Below, piece after piece: positions 1 to 5,906 of a stretch of DNA of 24,997 nt. This DNA is from Prevotella sp. UBA2444 (GTDB lineage: Bacteria > Bacteroidota > Bacteroidia > Bacteroidales > Bacteroidaceae). A program made the position numbers and the translations under genes. A model generated the notes under the pieces. The model did not search any database and was not told the DNA's origin. It was given only the letters and a program-made list of their open reading frames with translations. Numbering within the stretch: the first letter of the stretch is position 1; each line of letters opens with the position of its first letter. The stretch lies in contig DDQK01000001.1 in assembly GCA_002342665.1 (NCBI GenBank), positions 1-24,997 of the forward strand, given 5' to 3'.

Positions 1-29
1 TTGAAGGGTTTTTCAGTGCCTTCTGACGG

Positions 30-67
30 TGCAGTCTTTTTCTCACTTGCAGGACTATATAAATAGA
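30..67 (+). promoter_or_regulatory. Promoter-like element, copy A, upstream of sigma-barrel fusion
   Basis: First of three copies of a two-block element: TGCAGTC at 30-36, 15 bases, then GGACTATATAAATAGA at 52-67. The same blocks with the same 15-base spacer occur at 1791-1828 and 2425-2462. The start codon I favour for the fusion gene lies 15 bases beyond the second block. It lacks the TAnnTTTG element of the other promoters in the window. Reading it as an ECF-type -35/-10 pair is inference. Confidence 0.7.
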
Positions 68-82
68 AATGGTATGTTTACG

Positions 83-1786
83 ATGGAGATAACAAGGCTG
101 ATAGAACAGTGCAGACAGGGGGATGCGGATGCCCTCGGAGAATTGTATACGGCATACGCCCGGAAGATGAGGGGCGTATGCCGTCGGTATATCAGCGATG
201 AACAAGCCATCAGCGATGTATTGCATGACTCGTTTGTGATTATCTTTACCTCTTTTGACAAGCTCCGCGATGACAGGAAAGCAGAGGCATGGATGATGTC
301 GATAACGAGAAATGTGGCGTCGAAATATAAAGACCATCTGGCGAAGGCGACTTTTGTGCAACTGGAAGAAGCAGAGCATTTGCAGATGCCTGAAGGTGAG
401 AGCGAAGTGAGAGGCGTGCCACTGGAGGATGTCGTGCAGCTTGTTGACCATCTGCCGGAGGGTTACGGGCAGGTATTTCGACTCTCTGTGTTTGAAGGGA
501 TGTCACACAAAGAGATTTCCGACATGTTGGGCATCGAGCCACATTCGTCATCGTCGCAACTGGCACGGGCGAAGAAAATGCTGCGCAAGATGATGCAGCA
601 GTATTGGGTGGCCGGACTTCTGCTGCTACTTGTTCCATTTACGTTCTTTCTGCTCAGGAAAGGAAATACTGCTATCAAGGATGAAGACGGCGGTGAGCAC
701 CAGCCGTCGGCAGTTGTGGCGAAACAGAAAGAGACATCCAAAGAATCACAGACAAACCAGTCACAAGAGCCGGTGATTGTTCGTTTGCCAACGTACCATT
801 CTACGATTATTACAATTGATAGCCTTCCAATGGAAAAAACTCAGGCGACGGATTCCGCCACGGCAGACACCTTGTTTAATATGGTTGCACAAGGACAGGC
901 AAATACAGACACGATACTGAACGATACGGCAAAGACAATGCACGAGGTTGAGATTCCTCATGACGACATCGCAGGCTTATCCCCCGAAAAGCCAGCCACC
1001 AGCATCCGACGTCTGCAAAAATGGTCGGTGGATCTTGCATACGCTGGAGGTTTTGGTGAACAGAATTATAATCGTCCTTACGGCTTCACAGAAACACCGA
1101 TGATAGCCACGACGGGTGAGCCACCATCGCCTGTCACCTTTGAGAACTGGAGCGACTATGCGGCCTTCCTGGCCGAGCTGCCTGATGACGACAGCAGTCA
1201 TAGCCGAGGCGTCATTATGAACATTGCACTGAGCAATGCCGGAGATGCCTTAGGCACAGGCACAGACAAAATCGTCCGCAAGAGCCACCACTATATGCCC
1301 GTCAACTTCTCGTTGGCATTGACCTATAGGCTAAATAGTCGCTTTGCATTGGAGACCGGGCTGAACTATAGTAGGTTGAAGTCCGAGTTTGAGATGGGGT
1401 CAAATGGTAATACTATCAATGAACAGCAGACCATTCACTATATCGGCATCCCACTGAAAGGCATCTACAACATGTTCTCTGGCAATGCATGGAGCCTCTA
1501 CGGCAGTCTCGGCGTGACGACAGAAATCCCCGTCTACTCGCCGCTCAAAACCAGCTACTACTTACATAACGAATTGAAAGCTACGGATAAGTCTACTATC
1601 CGCGCTCCGTGGCAGTGGTCAGTTGGTACAGGCTTTGGCTTGCAATACAATTTCACTCCCAACATCGGACTGTTTGCCGAGCCAAGTCTGCAATTCTTTA
1701 TTCCGATGCATAGTGACATCGAGACCTACCGCACAGATCATCCGTTTATGTTCTCTTTGCCTTTGGGCATCAGATTTACCTGGTAA
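83..1786 (+). CDS. ECF sigma factor fused to transmembrane helix and outer-membrane beta-barrel
   Basis: One uninterrupted 567-residue chain. Residues about 1-170 form an ECF sigma factor, with region 2 at about 20-85 (LHDSFVIIFTSFDKLRD, then AWMMSITRNVA) and region 4 at about 114-170 (LPEGYGQVFRLSVFEGMSHKEISDMLG, a helix-turn-helix). A hydrophobic helix follows at about 175-192, then a polar, Ser/Thr/Glu-rich linker to about 310, then an amphipathic-strand region at 313-567 resembling the Bacteroidota outer-membrane barrel families (OMP_b-brl type). It ends in an aromatic residue (RFTW), as outer-membrane barrels commonly do. I chose the ATG at 83 because it opens a normal ECF N-terminus (MEITRLIEQCRQG); the ATG at 74 is possible, and a GTG at 29 would overlap the promoter-like element. 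The implied topology is sigma in the cytoplasm, linker in the periplasm and barrel in the outer membrane. Release of the sigma part by proteolysis is inference. It heads a cassette with a lipoprotein and a radical SAM enzyme. Confidence 0.88.
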   Translation: MEITRLIEQCRQGDADALGELYTAYARKMRGVCRRYISDEQAISDVLHDSFVIIFTSFDKLRDDRKAEAWMMSITRNVASKYKDHLAKATFVQLEEAEHLQMPEGESEVRGVPLEDVVQLVDHLPEGYGQVFRLSVFEGMSHKEISDMLGIEPHSSSSQLARAKKMLRKMMQQYWVAGLLLLLVPFTFFLLRKGNTAIKDEDGGEHQPSAVVAKQKETSKESQTNQSQEPVIVRLPTYHSTIITIDSLPMEKTQATDSATADTLFNMVAQGQANTDTILNDTAKTMHEVEIPHDDIAGLSPEKPATSIRRLQKWSVDLAYAGGFGEQNYNRPYGFTETPMIATTGEPPSPVTFENWSDYAAFLAELPDDDSSHSRGVIMNIALSNAGDALGTGTDKIVRKSHHYMPVNFSLALTYRLNSRFALETGLNYSRLKSEFEMGSNGNTINEQQTIHYIGIPLKGIYNMFSGNAWSLYGSLGVTTEIPVYSPLKTSYYLHNELKATDKSTIRAPWQWSVGTGFGLQYNFTPNIGLFAEPSLQFFIPMHSDIETYRTDHPFMFSLPLGIRFTW

Positions 1787-1790
1787 GCGG

Positions 1791-1828
1791 TGCAGTCTTT
1801 TTGACGATTTAGGGACTATATAAATAGA
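1791..1828 (+). promoter_or_regulatory. Promoter-like element, copy B, upstream of lipoprotein
   Basis: TGCAGTC at 1791-1797, 15 bases, GGACTATATAAATAGA at 1813-1828. The second block is identical to copy A. It starts 4 bases after the sigma-barrel stop codon and ends 20 bases before the lipoprotein ATG. The 15-base spacer differs from copy A after its first five T residues, so the match is not a simple recent duplication of the whole segment. Confidence 0.72.
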
Positions 1829-1848
1829 GACAATCCTTTTAAATACGA

Positions 1849-2412
1849 ATGAACATGAAGCATTACAAACCCCTTGCCTGGATGATGGCGATAGCCATTG
1901 CCACGTTTTCCCTGCCGCTGACAGCCTGCAGCAATGATGACGAAGCGGTTAACGTCAGCGACGACAATCAGACTGAACCGATGGCGGAACTATGCGCATA
2001 TGGTGTCATGCCCACAAAAGCCAGAGGTGCCCACGGTGCCTTATTTACCGATGATGACATCGAATGGTTCGACCTAAACACCCGTGAACTGCGCTTCCGC
2101 GACGCGATGGAGCCACTGCGTGAAGAAATCCCGTTGCTGGCTGGGATAGATATCTATCTCGATGGCGAATATCTCTTTTCCAGTGGGGCCACCTTCGTCA
2201 GTCTCATCTGTAGCCAAATGTTTGATGACCTCGTACTCTGCTGCGGAAAAATTGACGGCGAGGTCATTGACGATGGTCACTACTATCTCTATGACTGCTA
2301 TCCTGCCCAATTCATTGATGACGAACGTGTAAAAGCCAACCGCCTTCGTCGCGCTTCGCAATGGGAAGCGTTCTTGAAATATCTGGAAAGCAAAGGTAAA
2401 CTGAGAAAATAG
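1849..2412 (+). CDS. Putative cell-envelope lipoprotein, unknown function
   Basis: A 187-residue protein with a lipoprotein signal peptide: a basic start, hydrophobic core, and lipobox LTAC with the lipidated cysteine near residue 27. An acidic stretch (SNDDEAVNVSDDN) follows, the kind of tether seen in exported Bacteroidota lipoproteins. The mature part contains further cysteines (ELCAYG, LICSQ, LVLCCGK, YDCYP), unusual for a periplasm-facing protein and possibly disulfide- or metal-forming. I do not recognise a named family; the DDIEWFDLNTRELRF segment and the C-terminal WEAFLKYLESKGK give the look of a recurrent small Bacteroidales lipoprotein family. The alternative ATG at 1855 would remove two residues. 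It sits between the sigma-barrel fusion and the radical SAM gene with its own copy of the shared element, so it is probably co-regulated; a ligand-binding or sensory partner role is inference. Confidence 0.8.
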   Translation: MNMKHYKPLAWMMAIAIATFSLPLTACSNDDEAVNVSDDNQTEPMAELCAYGVMPTKARGAHGALFTDDDIEWFDLNTRELRFRDAMEPLREEIPLLAGIDIYLDGEYLFSSGATFVSLICSQMFDDLVLCCGKIDGEVIDDGHYYLYDCYPAQFIDDERVKANRLRRASQWEAFLKYLESKGKLRK

Positions 2413-2424
2413 CCTCTTGCCCTG

Positions 2425-2462
2425 TGCAGTCATTCGTTGCAATTTTGGACTTTATAAGTAGA
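2425..2462 (+). promoter_or_regulatory. Promoter-like element, copy C, upstream of radical SAM gene
   Basis: TGCAGTC at 2425-2431, 15 bases, GGACTTTATAAGTAGA at 2447-2462. Two substitutions separate the second block from copies A and B. It ends 22 bases before the radical SAM start codon. Unlike A and B, its second block lies in the centre of a perfect inverted repeat (2432-2481). Confidence 0.68.
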
Positions 2463-2481
2463 GAACAAAATTGCAACGAAT
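2432..2481. repeat. Perfect 16-bp inverted repeat around element C
   Basis: Left arm ATTCGTTGCAATTTTG (2432-2447) and right arm CAAAATTGCAACGAAT (2466-2481) are exact reverse complements, separated by 18 bases holding the second block of element C. The right arm ends 3 bases before the radical SAM ATG. It could be an operator, or a hairpin affecting initiation if transcription starts upstream. Confidence 0.85.
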
Positions 2482-2484
2482 TTT

Positions 2485-3540
2485 ATGTACACGATTTACG
2501 ATTATGCCTACAATGGCTACCTCTATCTGAACAACATCATGCGCCCGCGCCACAAGCGCCTGTCGCAATTGATGATTTATTCGACAACCGCCTGCCAGTC
2601 GCGCTGCAAGCATTGCAATATCTGGCAGAAGAAGGTGGAACACCTGTCACTCGAAGACATCAAGCGAATCATGCAGAGCCGATGCGTCACCAAACGGACA
2701 ACCGTAGGACTGGAGGGCGGCGAGTTCATCCTCCACCCACTGGCTGCGGAAATCATGGCGTGGTTCCGCGAGCATCACCCGAACTACACGCTACTGTCTA
2801 ATTGTCTCGCGCCCCGTCGTGTCATAGATGCCGTCCGTCTCTATCAGCCCCGGCATCTGTACGTCTCTCTCGACGGTGGCCGCGAGACTTACCAGCGGAT
2901 GCGAGGGCGTGACGGCTATGACCGGGTGATTCAGGTGGTGGAGGCATTGAAGGACGAGGTGCCGCTGTCGCTGATGTTCTGCCTATCGCCGTGGAACGAC
3001 TTCGATGACATGGCGTATGTTATTGATGTTGCCAAACATTACGATGTAGACATCCGCATCGGCATCTACGGCACAATGGCATTCTTCGACACAACGAGCG
3101 AACTGCTGACGGCCTCGGACTTCATCAGCCAGATTCCTGCGAGCATCCACCAGACACAAGAAAACTTCGACTTCGTAGCACTCTACGACCAGTGGCGTAA
3201 CGGACATTTGCGTTTGCGCTGCCAAAGCATCATGAGCAGTCTTGTCATCCACAGCAACGGTGATGTACCACTTTGCCAGAATCTCGACGTTACTCTTGGC
3301 AATATTCATAGTCAATCTCTCGACGAGATTTTCAATAGCGTGACATCCTGCCAGATGCATTGCCATTATTCCAAGAACTGCAACGGCTGCTGGATTAACT
3401 TCCACCGCAAATATGACATCATTCTCATGCGAAACATGGAGCGACTTCTGCCCAAACGCCTCATAGAGAAGTTCTACGGTCCATATCAGTGGACGGAAAA
3501 CCCGCGCACAACCTATCACCAATATTTCAAGACATTATGA
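2485..3540 (+). CDS. Radical SAM enzyme with SPASM-type C-terminal domain
   Basis: A 351-residue protein. The radical SAM cluster motif CX3CX2C is at C37, C41 and C44 (ACQSRCKHC); a GGE motif (LEGGEF, residues 76-81) fits the SAM-binding strand. The C-terminal third has a SPASM/twitch pattern: C246, then G259 and C264 in HSNGDVPLC (CX12GX4C), then C289, C293, C299 and C302. These would bind one or more auxiliary iron-sulfur clusters, as in enzymes that modify peptides, proteins or sugars. The substrate cannot be read from the sequence, and no obvious short peptide precursor gene was seen. The stop overlaps the next gene's start by four bases (ATGA), so the two are translationally coupled. It follows promoter-like element C and shares that element with the sigma-barrel fusion and lipoprotein. 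Confidence 0.9.
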   Translation: MYTIYDYAYNGYLYLNNIMRPRHKRLSQLMIYSTTACQSRCKHCNIWQKKVEHLSLEDIKRIMQSRCVTKRTTVGLEGGEFILHPLAAEIMAWFREHHPNYTLLSNCLAPRRVIDAVRLYQPRHLYVSLDGGRETYQRMRGRDGYDRVIQVVEALKDEVPLSLMFCLSPWNDFDDMAYVIDVAKHYDVDIRIGIYGTMAFFDTTSELLTASDFISQIPASIHQTQENFDFVALYDQWRNGHLRLRCQSIMSSLVIHSNGDVPLCQNLDVTLGNIHSQSLDEIFNSVTSCQMHCHYSKNCNGCWINFHRKYDIILMRNMERLLPKRLIEKFYGPYQWTENPRTTYHQYFKTL

Positions 3541-4559
3541 TACAGCAATTGATAGACCGCTACAAACGCCTCCGCACTGAGCGCCTTCTCGCCCAAACGT
3601 ACCAACATTCTTATGCCTTCGTCGGCATGGGCCAACACTCGCTCACCAATCTTTACCCCGTACTTCACTATCTCGGCGTGTCACTGAAATACATCTGCGT
3701 CACATCGGAACGGAAAGCCAGACTGATAGAACGGAAGTTCCCTCATGCGAAAACAACAACCTCGCTTGACACGATATTAAATGATGATGAAGTGAAAGGC
3801 ATATTTGTTGCCGCTTCACCCTCTGCCCATTTCTCCCTTGCCTCACAGATATTAAAAAATGGGAAGTCATTATTCATCGAGAAGCCGCCCTGCCAATCGC
3901 TACAGGAACTTGATGCACTCATCGACCTTCAGCACATTTATGGATCTCCTGTCGTCATGGTAGGCTTGCAGAAACGCTACGCCCCTGCCGTGCAGATTCT
4001 TCAAAAGCGGCTGGGCAAAGAGCATCTTATCAGTTACGATCTTCATTATCTAACGGGGGCATATCCAGAGGGCAGTGCCTTGCTCGATCTTTACATCCAT
4101 CCCCTCGACCTCGTTACCTATCTTTTTGGGCCCCCCGAAATCATCGTCTGCCAGCAAATCGCGCCAGCGTCCTATATCCTCATGCTCCGTCATCCCCACA
4201 TCGTCGGCACTCTCGAACTCTCCACCGCATATACTTGGACTAATGCCGAAGAATCCCTCAAAGTTTGCACTTCGTCTGGCGTTTATCGTCTCTCGCAGAT
4301 GGAAGAATTGAATTTCGAATCAAAACCCTCCACCATCTTCGGCATTCCATGCGAGAAAGTCTGTTCGTGTAATAGAATCATCGAACATATCTACTCTCGC
4401 AACAACTTCACTCCCGCACTCCCCAACAATCAAATTTATTTTCAAGGCTATTTCAACGAAATACAAGCCTTTCTTGATGTTGTGGAATGTAGGCAAAAAA
4501 AAGATATCATGGACATGCAATCACTCAGGACGGTCTATGAGACAATTGCTAAAATCTAA
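3537..4559 (+). CDS. Gfo/Idh/MocA-family NAD(P)-dependent oxidoreductase
   Basis: A 340-residue protein of the usual family length. An N-terminal Rossmann fold is suggested by AFVGMGQHSLTNL (about 27-39), which keeps GxG but replaces the usual third glycine or alanine. EKP, with the family's conserved lysine, is at 115-117 (FIEKPPC). The D-x3-H motif characteristic of the substrate domain is at D184/H188 (LLDLYIHPLD). Known relatives oxidise, reduce or epimerise sugars, inositols and sugar nucleotides. The start at 3537 gives an ATGA overlap with the radical SAM stop, so co-translation is likely; it has no promoter-like element of its own. The last third is richer in A and T than the radical SAM gene. 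The joint substrate of this pair is unknown. Confidence 0.85.
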   Translation: MIQQLIDRYKRLRTERLLAQTYQHSYAFVGMGQHSLTNLYPVLHYLGVSLKYICVTSERKARLIERKFPHAKTTTSLDTILNDDEVKGIFVAASPSAHFSLASQILKNGKSLFIEKPPCQSLQELDALIDLQHIYGSPVVMVGLQKRYAPAVQILQKRLGKEHLISYDLHYLTGAYPEGSALLDLYIHPLDLVTYLFGPPEIIVCQQIAPASYILMLRHPHIVGTLELSTAYTWTNAEESLKVCTSSGVYRLSQMEELNFESKPSTIFGIPCEKVCSCNRIIEHIYSRNNFTPALPNNQIYFQGYFNEIQAFLDVVECRQKKDIMDMQSLRTVYETIAKI

Positions 4560-4738
4560 AAATCAGATTATCTATAATAAGATGTTAATATTTGAATGCG
4601 TGAAAGATTCGCCCCTGACGACTATCCTCACGGGAAAAAACTGTTTTGAACCAAATGTCGTTACTTTCTGTCGATGCCCAAAATAGGTTCCCAAGAGCAC
4701 AATGGGTTAGGAACGATGTGCAATTTCTTCTTAATTTA
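4560..4738. other. Intergenic stretch without a recognised gene
   Basis: An A/T-rich stretch after the oxidoreductase. I see no convincing reading frame, RNA gene or strong terminator. A 5-bp stem just after the stop codon (AATCT...AGATT) is too weak to call a terminator. Confidence 0.6.
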
Positions 4739-4767
4739 TTTGATCAGAAAAATATTTCGTAACTTTG
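4739..4767 (+). promoter_or_regulatory. Housekeeping-type promoter before transposase remnant
   Basis: TTTG at 4739-4742, 17 bases, then TAACTTTG at 4760-4767, matching the Bacteroidota -33/-7 pattern. It lies 19 bases before the ATG of the RAYT remnant, so the fragment may still be transcribed. Confidence 0.55.
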
Positions 4768-4786
4768 CAGCAGTTAATCAAATAGT

Positions 4787-4972
4787 ATGGCAAGACAACT
4801 AAGGGAACAAAGTGCAACAGGTATTCATCACGTTATGCTACGTGGAATCAACTGTCAGATTATCTTCGAAGACGCTGAAGACTATAGAGTATTTATCCAC
4901 TATCTTATACGCGCGCGTATATATAGCGAAACAAGAAATCAACCCACACCTCTAACACTTCCTACACCTTAG
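4787..4972 (+). pseudogene. Truncated RAYT (REP-associated Y1 transposase), N-terminal remnant
   Basis: Only 61 codons remain. The first 42 or so match the start of Bacteroidota RAYT/TnpA_REP proteins (TGIHHVMLRGINCQIIFED, then EDYRVFIHYL). Intact members run to roughly 180-300 residues and carry a histidine pair and a catalytic tyrosine downstream, all absent here. After residue about 42 the frame enters a palindromic repeat (TATACGCGCGCGTATA) and ends at a TAG lying in the loop of the next hairpin. RAYTs are single-strand-specific transposase relatives that act on REP palindromes, so a remnant directly joined to palindromes is fitting. I could not find the rest of the gene downstream. The family call is by recognition of the N-terminal motif only. 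Confidence 0.75.
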
Positions 4973-5039
4973 TCTGGTGTAGGAAGTGTAAGAGGTGTAG
5001 GATAAAAAGAGCATATAACAACTATATATACGCGCGTAT
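4906..5039. repeat. Nested palindromic element (REP/MITE-like)
   Basis: Three nested structures. A 16-bp palindrome TATACGCGCGCGTATA lies at 4906-4921. A hairpin has arms 4946-4968 and 4976-4998 (23 bp, one mismatch) and a 7-base loop. A 12-bp palindrome ATACGCGCGTAT lies at 5028-5039. The two outer parts also pair: CGCGCGTATATATAG (4912-4926) is the exact reverse complement of CTATATATACGCGCG (5022-5036), so the element has terminal inverted repeats around a central hairpin. It interrupts the RAYT remnant. A non-autonomous RAYT-dependent element is the simplest reading; copy number elsewhere is unknown. Confidence 0.8.
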
Positions 5040-5052
5040 CATCACGCGAAGG

Positions 5053-5134
5053 CTCCATAGGATTCCACGGAAGATCCCTACGATTCTACGGAACTTTTAT
5101 TTTTTCCTATAGCGCCTCCATAGAATTGCGGGAA
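5053..5134 (+). repeat. Three degenerate direct repeats of about 19 bases
   Basis: CTCCATAGGATTCCACGGAA (5053-5072), TCCCTACGATTCTACGGAA (5075-5093) and CTCCATAGAATTGCGGGAA (5116-5134) share a CC-TA-GATT-C-CGGAA core in the same orientation. Spacing is uneven (2 and 22 bases) and the copies diverge, so this is not a CRISPR array. It may belong to the adjacent palindromic element. No gene is seen here. Confidence 0.55.
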
Positions 5135-5173
5135 GCCTCCGTATAAAGGTTCATGTTAACACCCTAAGAAAGC

Positions 5174-5210
5174 AAAATCCCCTGCAAATCGTTGATTTAC
5201 AGGGGATTTT
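5174..5210 (-). terminator. Intrinsic terminator of tRNA unit
   Basis: Arms 5174-5190 and 5194-5210 pair over 17 bp with one mismatch and a 3-base loop; the core is CCCCTG/CAGGGG flanked by A and T runs. It lies just beyond the tRNA-Glu 3' end on the minus strand. The A/T flanks make it potentially bidirectional. Confidence 0.85.
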
Positions 5211-5223
5211 CGGATGCTCCGAG

Positions 5224-5295
5224 TAGTCGATAGGGGAATCGAACCCCTATGCCAAGATTGAGAATCTTGTATCCTAACCATTAGATGAATCGACC
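5224..5295 (-). tRNA. tRNA-Glu (anticodon CTC)
   Basis: The minus strand folds as a cloverleaf: acceptor GGTCGAT with ATCGACT (first pair G-U), D arm containing AATGGTTA, anticodon stem CAAGA/TCTTG with loop TTCTCAA (anticodon CTC, reading GAG), and T arm AGGGG-TTCGATT-CCCCT. CCA is not encoded. It is 42 bases downstream of the tRNA-Ser gene and shares its transcription unit. Confidence 0.9.
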
Positions 5296-5337
5296 AACAT
5301 TTCAAAGATGCACTCGCAGAGAAAATCCCTCGGCCTG

Positions 5338-5424
5338 CGGAAGGAGGGGGATTCGAACCCCCGGTACGGGAACCCGTACGGCAGTTTAGCAAACTGCTGG
5401 TTTCAGCCACTCACCCATCCTTCC
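5338..5424 (-). tRNA. tRNA-Ser (anticodon GCT)
   Basis: The acceptor GGAAGGA pairs exactly with TCCTTCC; the discriminator is G, as usual for serine tRNAs. The anticodon stem GCAGT/ACTGC encloses loop TTGCTAA, giving anticodon GCT (codons AGC/AGT). A long class II variable arm (GTACGGG...CCCGTAC) is present, with T arm GGGGG-TTCGAAT-CCCCC. Length is 87 bases without CCA. Confidence 0.95.
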
Positions 5425-5475
5425 TTCAGGACCTCGGAGCTAGAAACCTTGGGGTTATCTCCTTGATTGCGGGTG

Positions 5476-5507
5476 CAAAGGTACGCACTTTTTCTGAAAC
5501 CGCCAAA
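5476..5507 (-). promoter_or_regulatory. Housekeeping promoter of tRNA-Ser/tRNA-Glu unit
   Basis: On the minus strand TTTG (5507-5504) and TACCTTTG (5483-5476) are separated by 20 bases, a good Bacteroidota -33/-7 match. It lies about 50 bases upstream of the tRNA-Ser 5' end. Confidence 0.75.
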
Positions 5508-5534
5508 TGTTTTGCCGACTTTTTTTGAAAAAAG

Positions 5535-5906
5535 TTATTTGAAGGCTATAATTCCGGTCAAATCGCGGTCGAAATAGAAGGTCTTGGCAGCTTCGAGGGT
5601 GTCGCCTGGCTCCTGATAGCGCATGCGAATGTAGAGCAGGGTGGGGTAGGAACCTGCACTGAAATCGCTGAGGGGTGCCGACTTGAAGAGGGGATCGCTC
5701 TTGGCTCGCTGTCGCAGATCCTGGATGAGCGAGTCGGAGATGACGCGGGTGGAGTCGAGGTCGGAGAATGAGCGGATGTCGATCTCCTGGCGGGCATTTT
5801 CATTGACGAATTCCTTCACCATCGACTTGGCCTTCTGCTGCTTCCCGCAAGAGGCGAGAAGCAGCAGGGCACATATAATAATAGGTACGCGTGATAGGGA
5901 TTTCAT
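5535..5906 (-). CDS. Small putative lipoprotein downstream of pepD
   Basis: A 123-residue protein with a clear lipoprotein signal: a basic start, a hydrophobic run, and lipobox LASC (cysteine near residue 20). The mature part is polar, with no cysteines or motifs I recognise; a YFDRDLTGIIAF-like C-terminus suggests a small beta-rich fold. Its ATG overlaps the pepD stop by four bases (ATGA), so it is translationally coupled to the dipeptidase and likely depends on the pepD promoter. No function can be assigned. Confidence 0.8.
   Translation of the reverse strand: MKSLSRVPIIICALLLLASCGKQQKAKSMVKEFVNENARQEIDIRSFSDLDSTRVISDSLIQDLRQRAKSDPLFKSAPLSDFSAGSYPTLLYIRMRYQEPGDTLEAAKTFYFDRDLTGIIAFK

Noticed and set aside
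29..82. GTG start at 29 adding 18 residues to the sigma-barrel protein, and a similar frame at 2424 (MQSF... in both)
   Set aside because: The resemblance comes from the DNA element itself. Copy B has an in-frame stop in the same place, and copy C is out of frame with the radical SAM gene, so the conservation is not peptide-level.
30..2462. The three TGCAGTC elements as attachment sites or ends of a mobile element
   Set aside because: Each sits just before a start codon in the same orientation, spacers are unrelated, and there is no integrase or transposase within the region.
2983..3522. Minus-strand frame of 179 codons opposite the radical SAM gene
   Set aside because: The plus strand carries the radical SAM and SPASM cysteines; the antisense frame has no motif and no promoter.
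4560..4738. Small frame of 70 codons starting at 4474 that runs past the oxidoreductase end
   Set aside because: It begins inside the oxidoreductase in another frame and has no family resemblance or start-site signal.
5053..5134. Possible small CRISPR array
   Set aside because: Repeats are degenerate, spacers are 2 and 22 bases, and there are no cas genes.
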